From positions 1 to 50,225 of the forward strand of contig CAJUMU010000013.1 of assembly GCA_910587675.1 (NCBI GenBank): a stretch of DNA of 50,225 nucleotides. The letters are read 5' to 3'. Below the pieces are notes generated by a model, which saw only the letters and a list, made by a program, of their open reading frames with translations, was not told where the DNA came from and made no database searches. Positions 15,967 to 23,353 of the stretch are shown one piece after another. Numbering within the stretch: the stretch's first letter is position 1; each line of letters opens with the position of its first letter. The position numbers and the translations under genes are program-made. The stretch is from an uncultured Alistipes sp. Its GTDB lineage: Bacteria > Bacteroidota > Bacteroidia > Bacteroidales > Rikenellaceae.

Positions 15967-17088
15967 ATGATCGAATCCCTGTTGAAACCTTTGGCCCGCT
16001 TCGGCGGCGCCGATTTCGCCATGCGTTTGTCCGTTTGGCGTATGCGGCTTTTGGCCGCTATGCCCGCAGGCAGATATATTCTCCGAAAACTCTATGCGCC
16101 TGCCGCCGATAAGCTCGAACGCGAGGTGTTCGGGATGCGGTTCTCGTCGCCCGTGGGCATCGCCGCGGGGTACGACCGCGACGGCGCGGCGATAGACGCG
16201 CTCGACGCCGCGGGATTCGGATTCGTCGAGGTGGGATCGGTCACTCCCCGTCCGCAGGGCGGTTCGCCGCATCCCTATCTGTTCCGTCTCGCGGGCGACA
16301 GGGCGTTGCTCAACCGCGCCGTGATCGAGTGCGCGGGCGTGGAGCGGGTGATCGGGAACCTGAAGCGGCGCAGCGGCTCGGCTGTCGTGGGCTGCAATCT
16401 GGCGAAGAACGCCGCGACGCCCGCCGACGAGGCGCCTGCCGATTATCTGCGTTCGTTCCGTTCGCTCTATCAATACGCCGATTACTTCACGGTCAACCTG
16501 TGCGACAACACCACGTCCGACATCTATGTGCCGAGCGACCGCGAGAGCATAATGGCCATCGTAGAGCCGCTGTTCGAGTTCCGACGCGGCCAGAACCGAT
16601 ATTGCCCCATCCTTCTGAAGATCTCGCCCGATCTTAACGACGAGCAGATCGATACCGCCATCGACATAATGCTGGAGACCCCCGTGGACGGCATCGTGGC
16701 GTGCGGCGGCACCTCGGGACGTTACGGATTGGAGAATTCGTCGGCGGTGATGCACTCGCTCGGCCGCACGGCGGGAGCCTTGTGCGGGCGGCCTCTGCGC
16801 GAGCGGTCCTTGCAGATCGTGCGCCGCATATACGAGCGTTCGCACGGCGCCTATCCCATCATCGGCTGCGGAGGCATATCCACTCCCGACGACGCGCTGG
16901 CGATGCTGGAGGCGGGCGCGACACTGGTGCAGATATGCACCGAATTCATATACGGCGGCGGCAAGTCGCTGCGCGACATACGCATGGGGTTGAACGAGCG
17001 TTTCCGCAAGATCGAGATGCGCAAGGCGCGCGAGGCGGGGCGTGAGCGAACCTCGCCCGAGAGAGATTTAAACGAGACGGAGAGATGA
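15967..17088 (+). CDS. Divergent dihydroorotate dehydrogenase-like flavoprotein (class 2 type)
   Basis: Overall architecture is that of quinone-type DHODH (pyrimidine synthesis, inner membrane): an N-terminal helical extension, then GIAAGYDRDGAAIDAL (64-79), VEVGSVTPRPQGGSPHPYLFR (joined signature near 88-107) and a C-terminal FMN phosphate site (IIGCGGIS, then AGATLVQICTEFIYGG). Residues that normally hold orotate differ: NRMGFNN is NRAVIEC (116-122), N(V/I)SSPNT is NLCDNT (177-182), and TNTT is CGGT (246-249). Cys179 would align with the catalytic base only if one residue is deleted. Length 373. The stop overlaps the cinA start (ATGA). It may be a divergent PyrD or act on another substrate. 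Confidence 0.75.
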   Translation: MIESLLKPLARFGGADFAMRLSVWRMRLLAAMPAGRYILRKLYAPAADKLEREVFGMRFSSPVGIAAGYDRDGAAIDALDAAGFGFVEVGSVTPRPQGGSPHPYLFRLAGDRALLNRAVIECAGVERVIGNLKRRSGSAVVGCNLAKNAATPADEAPADYLRSFRSLYQYADYFTVNLCDNTTSDIYVPSDRESIMAIVEPLFEFRRGQNRYCPILLKISPDLNDEQIDTAIDIMLETPVDGIVACGGTSGRYGLENSSAVMHSLGRTAGALCGRPLRERSLQIVRRIYERSHGAYPIIGCGGISTPDDALAMLEAGATLVQICTEFIYGGGKSLRDIRMGLNERFRKIEMRKAREAGRERTSPERDLNETER

Positions 17089-18347
17089 TAAAAGCCACGA
17101 TTATAACCATCGGCGACGAGATCCTGATAGGGCAGATCGTCGACACCAATTCGGTGAGCATCGCCAAACGCCTCAACGAGGCGGGCATTTCGGTCGACGA
17201 ACGCATCTCGGTCGGCGACGATGCCGAGAGGATAGCGGCGGCGGTGCGGGGCGCGCTCGACCGTACGCAGGTAGTGATCCTGACGGGCGGTCTCGGCCCC
17301 ACGAAGGACGACATAACCAAACATACGCTCGCCCGAATGTTCGGGTCGCGGCTTGTGGAGAATGCCGAGGTTGCGGAGCACGTGCGCGCGATGCTGGCGC
17401 GTCGCGGTATAGAGTTCAACGAGCTGAACCGCTCGCAGGCTCTGGTGCCCGAATGCTGCACGACGCTGTTCAACCGTCACGGCACGGCCCCGGGCATGTG
17501 GTTCGAGGCCGAGAACGGCAGCGTGGCCGTGTCGTTGCCGGGCGTTCCGTTCGAGATGGAGCATTTGATGGAGGACGAGGTGATGCCGCGTCTCGCGAGC
17601 CGTTTCGCGCCGCACGCCAACGTCCACCGCACGATGATTACTTCGGGCATGGCCGAGTCGATGCTCGCGGCCCGCATCGCCGAGTGGGAGAGCGCCTTGC
17701 CGCGCGACATGAAGCTGGCCTATCTGCCCTCGCCCAACGTGGTGAGGCTGCGCCTTTCGGCGTACGACGTCGAGGATGCCGAGGCGGTGCGCGCGCGGAT
17801 GGATGCCCTTTTCGCCGAGCTGTACGGGTTGATTCCCGACAACATAGTGGGTTTCGAGGATGCCTCGGTGCAGGCTCTGGTGCACGAGATGCTCTGCGCC
17901 GAAGGCCTGACGCTCGCCACGGCCGAGAGTTGCACTGGCGGAGCGATAGCGTCGCGGTTCACGGCGATGGCGGGAGCCTCGACCTATTTCCTTTTGGGGG
18001 CCGTGACCTACGGCAACGAGGCCAAGCGCGATGTGTTAGGCGTCGATTACGACGACATAATGCGTTACGGCGCGGTGAGCGAGACCGTCGTGCGGCAGAT
18101 GGCCGAGGGTGCGCGACGCGTGTCGGGGGCCGATTACGCCGTGGCGACCACGGGCATAGCGGGACCCGGGGGCGGAACGCCCGAAAAACCCGTCGGCACG
18201 GTGTGGTTCGCCGTGGCGACCCCGCATCGCACGGTGAGCGTGATGCGCGACTCGGGTACCGACCGCGGGCAGGTGATAAACCGCGCGGCGTCATACGCCA
18301 TACGCATGTTGTACGACGAACTGAAGCGCGATTCGGGCAGGAGATGA
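17085..18347 (+). CDS. cinA: CinA-like protein, nicotinamide-nucleotide amidase
   Basis: The product (420 residues) has both CinA domains: an N-terminal MoCF/COG1058 domain (IITIGDEILIGQIVDTNS, LTGGLGPTKDD) with ADP-ribose pyrophosphatase activity in characterised members, and a C-terminal PncC domain (about 265-415; ESCTGGAIASRFT, then TGIAGPGGGTPEKPVG) that deamidates nicotinamide mononucleotide to nicotinate mononucleotide. It overlaps the preceding gene by 4 nt, so the two are probably translationally coupled. The next gene, pncB, makes nicotinate mononucleotide from nicotinate, so both feed the same NAD salvage step. Confidence 0.93.
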   Translation: MIKATIITIGDEILIGQIVDTNSVSIAKRLNEAGISVDERISVGDDAERIAAAVRGALDRTQVVILTGGLGPTKDDITKHTLARMFGSRLVENAEVAEHVRAMLARRGIEFNELNRSQALVPECCTTLFNRHGTAPGMWFEAENGSVAVSLPGVPFEMEHLMEDEVMPRLASRFAPHANVHRTMITSGMAESMLAARIAEWESALPRDMKLAYLPSPNVVRLRLSAYDVEDAEAVRARMDALFAELYGLIPDNIVGFEDASVQALVHEMLCAEGLTLATAESCTGGAIASRFTAMAGASTYFLLGAVTYGNEAKRDVLGVDYDDIMRYGAVSETVVRQMAEGARRVSGADYAVATTGIAGPGGGTPEKPVGTVWFAVATPHRTVSVMRDSGTDRGQVINRAASYAIRMLYDELKRDSGRR

Positions 18348-18358
18348 TTTTTAGCGTC

Positions 18359-18378
18359 GCAATGCCTTAAGGCATTGC
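18359..18378. repeat. Perfect 20-bp palindrome after cinA
   Basis: GCAATGCCTTAAGGCATTGC reads the same on both strands. It begins 12 nt after the cinA stop and directly abuts a family B hairpin. There is no T tract, so terminator function is uncertain. Confidence 0.7.
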
Positions 18379-18428
18379 TGTCTTCGGCGGCTCGCACCTT
18401 CGGTGCCCCCCCCCAGCCGCCGAAGACA
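18379..18428. repeat. Family B hairpin repeat, copy 2
   Basis: TGTCTTCGGCGGCT (18379-18392) pairs exactly with AGCCGCCGAAGACA (18415-18428). Compared with the other copies, A-T in the stem is G-C here, so the pairing is kept. Inner hairpin GCACC-TTC-GGTGC, then a run of nine C. Confidence 0.85.
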
Positions 18429-18466
18429 AGCTCTCGAATAAGATGAATTCATAAACGAATACGACC

Positions 18467-19624
18467 ATGATAGTCCAATCTATTCTCGACACCGACCTTT
18501 ACAAGTTCACCACGTCGTACGCCTACTTCAAGGCATTTCCGCAGGCCGAAGGCACCTTTCAGTTCCGCGACCGCGACCTGACCGAATACGACGATGAGTT
18601 CGTCGCGCGTCTGCGCGCGGCCTTCGACGATCTGTCGCGTCTGTCGCTCGGCGACGACGAGTTCGCCTACATGGTGGGCAACTGCCGCTTCATCCCGCAG
18701 AACTATTTCGAATGGCTGCGCGGGTTCCGCTTCGATCCCTCGCGCATAATGGTGTGGCTCGACGACGAGCGGCACCTGCATATCGAGGCGTCGGATTTCA
18801 TGTACAAGGTGACTCTTTACGAGATCCCGATCCTGTCGATAGTCTCGGCATTGCGCAATAGCGGCAATCCCGTCGACATGAGCGGAGTCCTCGACCGTCT
18901 GCGGGCCAAGATCGAGTTGTCGAACCGCGAGGGGCTGCTCTTCTCCGATTTCGGTACGCGCCGCCGCTTCTCGTTCGAGGTGCACGAGTCGGTGATGAAG
19001 TACATCCGCGCCGAGGCGATGCACTGCGCGGGCACGTCGAACTGCTATCTGGCCATGAAGCTCGGGATGAAGATGATCGGCACCTATCCTCACGAGCTGC
19101 CGATGTTCATCGCGGCGGTGAACGGCGGTCCGCGTCAGGCCAACTACCTCGCCATGGAGGAGTGGGTGAAGGTCTACGACGGCTATCTGGGCATCGCCCT
19201 CACCGACAGCTTCGGTTCGGAGGTCTTCTTCAAGAACTTCTCGAAGAAGCACGCCTCGCTCTTCGACGGCGTAAGGCAGGATTCGGGCGATCCGCTGCGT
19301 TTCATCGATATCGCCATAGCGCGTTACCGCGAACTGGGCATCGACCCCATGACCAAGACCATCATATTCAGCGACTCGCTCGATTTCCCCCGCGCGGCCG
19401 AGATCAAGCGTGCGTGCGAGGGGCGCATACGCTGCTCGTTCGGAATCGGCACCAACATCACCAACGACACGGGTTACGCTCCGTGCAATATCGTGATGAA
19501 GCTTTCGACGTGCCGCATGAACGACAAGCAGCAGGTTCGCAAGTGCGTGAAGCTCTCGGACGTGAAAGGCAAGGCGATGGGCGATCCCGCCGAAGTGGAG
19601 CTCTATCGTCGCTTGCTGGAGTAG
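18467..19624 (+). CDS. pncB: Nicotinate phosphoribosyltransferase
   Basis: PncB joins nicotinate and PRPP to nicotinate mononucleotide (Preiss-Handler NAD salvage). The product has 385 residues and starts MIVQSILDTDLYKFTTSYAYF, the typical start with the DLYK(F/L)T motif. VRQDSGDP (phosphoribosyl binding), IIFSDSLD and FGIGTNITND are conserved family motifs. The His of GTYPHE is the likely regulatory phosphorylation site. It lies 119 nt after cinA, separated by the palindrome and a repeat hairpin, and is closed by a terminator at 19673-19708. Confidence 0.95.
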   Translation: MIVQSILDTDLYKFTTSYAYFKAFPQAEGTFQFRDRDLTEYDDEFVARLRAAFDDLSRLSLGDDEFAYMVGNCRFIPQNYFEWLRGFRFDPSRIMVWLDDERHLHIEASDFMYKVTLYEIPILSIVSALRNSGNPVDMSGVLDRLRAKIELSNREGLLFSDFGTRRRFSFEVHESVMKYIRAEAMHCAGTSNCYLAMKLGMKMIGTYPHELPMFIAAVNGGPRQANYLAMEEWVKVYDGYLGIALTDSFGSEVFFKNFSKKHASLFDGVRQDSGDPLRFIDIAIARYRELGIDPMTKTIIFSDSLDFPRAAEIKRACEGRIRCSFGIGTNITNDTGYAPCNIVMKLSTCRMNDKQQVRKCVKLSDVKGKAMGDPAEVELYRRLLE

Positions 19625-19672
19625 GTTCCGCAAAGCCTGCGGCATCCCCCGCGCCGCGGGATGCGTTAAAAC

Positions 19673-19708
19673 GGAAAGCGCTGTCCGAAACGTCGGGCAG
19701 CGCTTTCC
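19673..19708 (+). terminator. Terminator of pncB
   Basis: GGAAAGCGCTGTCCGA (19673-19688) pairs with TCGGGCAGCGCTTTCC (19693-19708), 16 bp with one G-T pair, loop AACG. The arms carry A and T runs, so it may also serve the convergent minus-strand gene at 19769-20086. Confidence 0.85.
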
Positions 19709-19768
19709 TCGCTATTCACAGCATCGATAATATGTCGAAGGCGGCGCGTCGGCCGCGCTTTAGCGGTG

Positions 19769-20086
19769 TCAGGCCTTTCCCGACTTCATGCCGAGGCCGA
19801 GCACGGGATCCTCGCCCGCGTGCGGCTGCGGGATCTCTATCTTGCCGATGGTGCTTTCGTAACGGGTTATGTTCTCCTGCAACGAAAAGAGCAGCCGTTT
19901 GGCGTGTTCGGGGGTGAGGATAACGCGGCTCTTTACCTTGGCCTTTTTCAGCCCGGGGAGCATGGCGGCAAAGTCGATGATGAACTCCGACGTCGAGTGG
20001 GCTATGATCGCCAGATTGGAGTAGTTGCCCTGAGCGATCTCTTCCGAAAGATCGATGTCGAATCCCTGAGTTTGAAGCTCTGCCAT
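19769..20086 (-). CDS. DUF3467 family protein
   Basis: The 105-residue product (MAELQTQGFDIDLSEEIAQG at the start) matches the DUF3467 family, whose function is not established. Features: an acidic N-terminus, SNLAIIAHSTSEFIIDFAAMLPG in the middle, and VILTPEHAKRLLFSLQENI, typical for the family. The ATG at 20084-20086 is chosen; a longer frame adds 26 residues with no family similarity. It is convergent with pncB and divergent from the LysE-type gene, alone on its strand. No signal peptide or membrane segment, so it is probably cytoplasmic. Confidence 0.85.
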   Translation of the reverse strand: MAELQTQGFDIDLSEEIAQGNYSNLAIIAHSTSEFIIDFAAMLPGLKKAKVKSRVILTPEHAKRLLFSLQENITRYESTIGKIEIPQPHAGEDPVLGLGMKSGKA

Positions 20087-20200
20087 AAGAGAGTGTTTTA
20101 AGTATGTTACAAAAAAACTCTTTTCGGTTGCGCGGGGCGTCGGGACGGCCGCAAAGTTTTCCATAAATTATTAACAATCGGGCGAAATGGTCGGGCGTGT

Positions 20201-20231
20201 TTTAATATTCCGTATTAAATTCCTAACTTTG
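20201..20231 (+). promoter_or_regulatory. Promoter of the LysE-type exporter-cmk unit
   Basis: TAACTTTG (20224-20231) matches the -7 element; TTTA (20201-20204), 19 nt upstream, is a one-base variant of the -33 element. The start codon lies 73 nt downstream. Confidence 0.6.
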
Positions 20232-20303
20232 TCCCTCGTGACCGCCGCGTCGTCGGGTCGAACGTATGCGGACCGCTTTTCGTTAAAAACCGAATCGCCT
20301 GAA

Positions 20304-20978
20304 ATGTTTGTAGATGTAATCGATATATTGCTCAGAGGCATGTGTGTGGGGTTGGCTTCTTCGATCACCGTGGGGCCTGTCGCCGTGCTGTGCATTCAGC
20401 GCACGTTGAGTAAAAGCCGCCGTTCGGGACTGGCTTCTGGCATGGGCGTGGCTTGCGCCGACATGCTCATGGCGGTCATAGCCTTTTTCTTCTATTCGAT
20501 GCTCCAGTCGAGCATCGAGGAGTACAGCGTGGTGCTTCAGGTCGCGGGCGGTATCTTCGTGGTGATAGTGGGCGTCTACATCTTCTTCCAAAACCCGGTA
20601 CCCCAGATACGCAAGAACCGTGCAGGAAAGACCAACCTTTGGCAGGACTACTCGTCGATGTTCGTCTTCACGCTGGCTAACTTCGTGGTGGTGATCCCCT
20701 ACCTGCTGGCCTTTTTCGCCATGTTCAACGTGGGCATGCAGTCCGACGACGGCATGGCCTCGTCGCTGCGCAGCGGCATGACCATCCTCGGCTTCCTCGC
20801 GGGAGCCTTGCTGTGGTGGTTCGCCCTGACGCTGACCATCGATCTGTTCCGCAAACGGTTCCGTCCGCGCCACATGCTCACCATAAACCACGTGGCGGGC
20901 GTCATAATAGGCGTTTTGGGCATATACACCATAATTTCTACTTTTTTTAATATTCTTCCGGATCATGGAGCGTTGTAA
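20304..20978 (+). CDS. LysE family translocator
   Basis: This is an inner-membrane exporter of the LysE/RhtB type (amino acids and derivatives as substrates in known members; substrate here unknown). The product has 224 residues with about six membrane segments. The N-terminal motif RGMCVGLASSITVGPVAVLCIQRTL contains the conserved G-x-x-x-GP stretch of the family. The ATG at 20304 is preferred over an upstream frame start because it begins just before the first helix. The 3' end overlaps cmk by 14 nt, indicating coupled expression. Confidence 0.88.
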   Translation: MFVDVIDILLRGMCVGLASSITVGPVAVLCIQRTLSKSRRSGLASGMGVACADMLMAVIAFFFYSMLQSSIEEYSVVLQVAGGIFVVIVGVYIFFQNPVPQIRKNRAGKTNLWQDYSSMFVFTLANFVVVIPYLLAFFAMFNVGMQSDDGMASSLRSGMTILGFLAGALLWWFALTLTIDLFRKRFRPRHMLTINHVAGVIIGVLGIYTIISTFFNILPDHGAL

Positions 20979-21678
20979 CGACGATGCCCGCAAGGGCAAA
21001 AAGATAGTCATAGCCGTCGACGGATTCTCGTCGTGCGGCAAGAGCACTTTCGCCAAGGCCATAGCCGCGCGGCTGGGCTACATATTCATCGACACGGGAG
21101 CGATGTACCGCGCCGTCACACTCTATGCGCTCGACCACGGAGCCATCCGCTCGGGCATGGTCGACGAGGAGGCCGTGGCGGCTCTGCTGAAGGATATCGA
21201 GATCACGTTCCGTTTCAACCCCGAGCGGGGCGCGAGCGACATATACGTGAACGGCGATCTGGCCGAGGGGCGTATACGCACCATCGAGGTGAGCAACTGC
21301 GTGAGCCGCGTGAGTTCGATCCGCGAGGTGCGCGAGAAGCTGGTCGCCATGCAGCAGCGCATGGGACGCGACCGCGGCGTGGTGATGGACGGCCGCGATA
21401 TCGGCACGGTGGTGTTCCCCGACGCCGAAATGAAGATCTTCATGACGGCCGATCCTAAGGTGCGGGCCGAACGCCGTTATGCCGAGCTGCGTGCCAAAGG
21501 CGACGAGGTGAGCATGGAGGAGGTGCTGGAGAATGTCGTGTCGCGCGATCGGGCCGACATGAACCGCGCGATCTCGCCTCTGCGTCAGGCTCCCGACGCC
21601 GTGGTGCTCGACAACAGCCGCATGAGCGTCGACGAGCAGATGGCGTGGTTTATGGAGCGTTACGAAAAGATGGCTTGA
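20965..21678 (+). CDS. cmk: Cytidylate kinase
   Basis: Cmk phosphorylates CMP and dCMP. The 237-residue product has the P-loop GFSSCGKS (20-27), DTGAMYRAVT and GRDIGTVVFPDAEMKIFMTA motifs of the family. The first about 12 residues (MERCNDDARKGK) extend slightly beyond the usual start but are the only ATG-led form that fits. It overlaps the exporter gene by 14 nt. ispH follows after 146 nt that include a family D repeat. Confidence 0.96.
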   Translation: MERCNDDARKGKKIVIAVDGFSSCGKSTFAKAIAARLGYIFIDTGAMYRAVTLYALDHGAIRSGMVDEEAVAALLKDIEITFRFNPERGASDIYVNGDLAEGRIRTIEVSNCVSRVSSIREVREKLVAMQQRMGRDRGVVMDGRDIGTVVFPDAEMKIFMTADPKVRAERRYAELRAKGDEVSMEEVLENVVSRDRADMNRAISPLRQAPDAVVLDNSRMSVDEQMAWFMERYEKMA

Positions 21679-21690
21679 TCGCCTGCGATT

Positions 21691-21757
21691 GGAGCGGAGC
21701 GACCGAAGTCCCCTCCGAGGATGGGATTTCGGGGAGGGTCGGATTCGCAAACGCGGC
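21691..21757. repeat. Family D repeat, copy 1
   Basis: A GGAGCG-AGCGACCGAAGTCCCCTCC segment followed by GGGATTTCGGGGAGGGTCGGATT; the CGACC...TCCCC and GGGGAGGGTCG parts are complementary. A close copy lies at 40205-40274. It fills the cmk-ispH gap. Confidence 0.8.
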
Positions 21758-21824
21758 CGCGAACGGTACCCGCGGATAAGGGATCGACCGCATAGATTGT
21801 GTGTACCGTTGACAGTGTTTTGAC

Positions 21825-22691
21825 ATGTACGTGGAGATAGACGGTAATTCGGGTTTTTGCTTCGGCGTGGTGCGAGCCATCTCGAAAGCCGAGTCGGCAT
21901 TGGCCGAGTCGGGCGGCGAGGTGTATTCGCTGGGCGACATCGTGCATAACCGCATGGAGGTGCAGCGTCTCGAAAACATGGGGCTGCGCACGGTGATGCA
22001 CGACGACATGCCCGCTCTCAGGGGGCGCGACCTCTTCATCCGCGCGCACGGCGAGCCGCCCTCGACCTTCGAGCGTGCGGCCGAGCTGGGGATTCGCGTG
22101 ATCGACGCCACGTGTCCCGTGGTGGCGCAGTTGCAGCGCAAGGTGGTGGCTGCCCACGAGCAGATGAAGTCGGTGGAGGGACAGGTGGTGATCCTCGGCA
22201 AGAAGGGTCACGCCGAGGTCGTGGGACTCACGGGTCAGGTGGCCGAACCCACCGTCGTGGTGGAGCACGAGGAGGATTTGGGTCAGATCGACTTCACGCG
22301 TCCGATATTCTTTCTGTCGCAGACCACGCAGAGCGTGGGGCTGTTCTGGACGCTGGCCGAGCGAATGAAGGAGATGCTGGGCGACGAGAGGATGCTCACG
22401 GTGGACGATACGATATGCCGCCGCGTGTCGAACCGCGAGCGTGCGCTGGAGGAGTTCGCGGGGCGTTTCGACGTGGTGCTGTTCGTCAGCGGCAAGAAGT
22501 CGAGCAACGGCAAGGTGCTCTTCGACGTGTGCCGCGAAGCGAATGCCCGCAGCTATAATATCGAGGAGGAGGGCGAGTTGAGGCCCGAGTGGTTCGAGGA
22601 TTGCGCGAGCGTGGGGATATGCGGCGCCACCTCCACCCCCGCGTGGCTCATGAACCGCGTGGCCGAGGCGGTGCGCGAACGCTTCGCATAG
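21825..22691 (+). CDS. ispH: 4-hydroxy-3-methylbut-2-enyl diphosphate reductase
   Basis: IspH carries out the last step of the MEP isoprenoid pathway, forming IPP and DMAPP with an iron-sulfur cluster. The product has 288 residues with the three cluster cysteines Cys12 (NSGFCFGV), Cys97 (DATCPVV) and Cys198 (DDTICRR). The C-terminal GICGATSTPAWL is also typical. The start ATG at 21825 gives the family N-terminus. No ribosome site stands out, in keeping with the phylum. Confidence 0.96.
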   Translation: MYVEIDGNSGFCFGVVRAISKAESALAESGGEVYSLGDIVHNRMEVQRLENMGLRTVMHDDMPALRGRDLFIRAHGEPPSTFERAAELGIRVIDATCPVVAQLQRKVVAAHEQMKSVEGQVVILGKKGHAEVVGLTGQVAEPTVVVEHEEDLGQIDFTRPIFFLSQTTQSVGLFWTLAERMKEMLGDERMLTVDDTICRRVSNRERALEEFAGRFDVVLFVSGKKSSNGKVLFDVCREANARSYNIEEEGELRPEWFEDCASVGICGATSTPAWLMNRVAEAVRERFA

Positions 22692-22752
22692 AGGGGCTGC
22701 TGTTCGCCGACGGCGCGGGCGTTACGCCCGTTTTATGACGAGACCGTTTCGG

Positions 22753-22825
22753 TTCGCCGACGGCGGAGGACAAAACGAACCTCGGTGAGTTGCAGTCCGC
22801 CGCGTGGGGGCGGCGGCGAACTGCA
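22753..22825. repeat. Family C repeat, copy 1
   Basis: GTTCGCCGACGGCGGAGGA leads to TGCAGTCCGCCGCG, a GGGG spacer and CGGCGGCGAACTGCA; the latter pair forms a hairpin (22791-22825) with one mismatch. Related copies at 40068-40139 and, inverted, 29217-29302. A second GTTCGCCGACGGCG piece lies at about 22695. Confidence 0.8.
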
Positions 22826-22885
22826 GATATCGCAAAGCGATATCGAGATACCTGCGTTAAGGTTTTTATAATTAATTTTGCTGTT

Positions 22886-23353
22886 ATGAGATACGCAGTA
22901 AGGGCGATAAAATATTTCGCCGCTTTCGTCGTTTTGTATTTGGCCGTAACGTGGCTCAGCCTGCGCGCTTCGGGGCTGGACGTATCGGTATGGGATTCGG
23001 TCTCGGCCACGATGCGCACCCCGCGCGGCATCGCGCTGGCGGTGGCGGTCGCGCTGCTTTCGGCCGCCTATCCCAAGTTCGGATTCATCACGCGCCGCGT
23101 GGAGGCCTCGACGGAGGAGGACCGCGAACGTATCGTGACGGCTTTCGAGACCTCGGGTTTCGGCCTCGCGGCCGAGGAGGACGGCGCGATGATCTTTCGC
23201 GCGGGCAATCCGCTGCGCCGACTGCTGCTGCTCTTCGAAGACGAGGTGCGCGTGGAGCAGTACGGGCAGTGGGTCGAGATAACGGGCATACGTCGCGCCG
23301 TGGCGCGCGCGGCCTATCGGTTGGAGTGGTATATGGATAACAAGAGAAGATGA
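22886..23353 (+). CDS. Small membrane protein of unknown function
   Basis: I do not recognise a named family. The 155-residue product (MRYAVRAIKYFAAFVVLYLA) has two predicted membrane segments at about 8-27 and 45-62, and a soluble C-terminal part of about 90 residues (TRRVEASTEEDRERIVTAFETSGF at its start). The soluble part faces the cytoplasm if positive residues are inside. Its stop overlaps the start of the S41 protease gene (ATGA), and the following genes also overlap, so it is the first gene of a probable protease-kinase operon. A TAATTTTG motif lies just before it (22873-22880). Confidence 0.75.
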   Translation: MRYAVRAIKYFAAFVVLYLAVTWLSLRASGLDVSVWDSVSATMRTPRGIALAVAVALLSAAYPKFGFITRRVEASTEEDRERIVTAFETSGFGLAAEEDGAMIFRAGNPLRRLLLLFEDEVRVEQYGQWVEITGIRRAVARAAYRLEWYMDNKRR

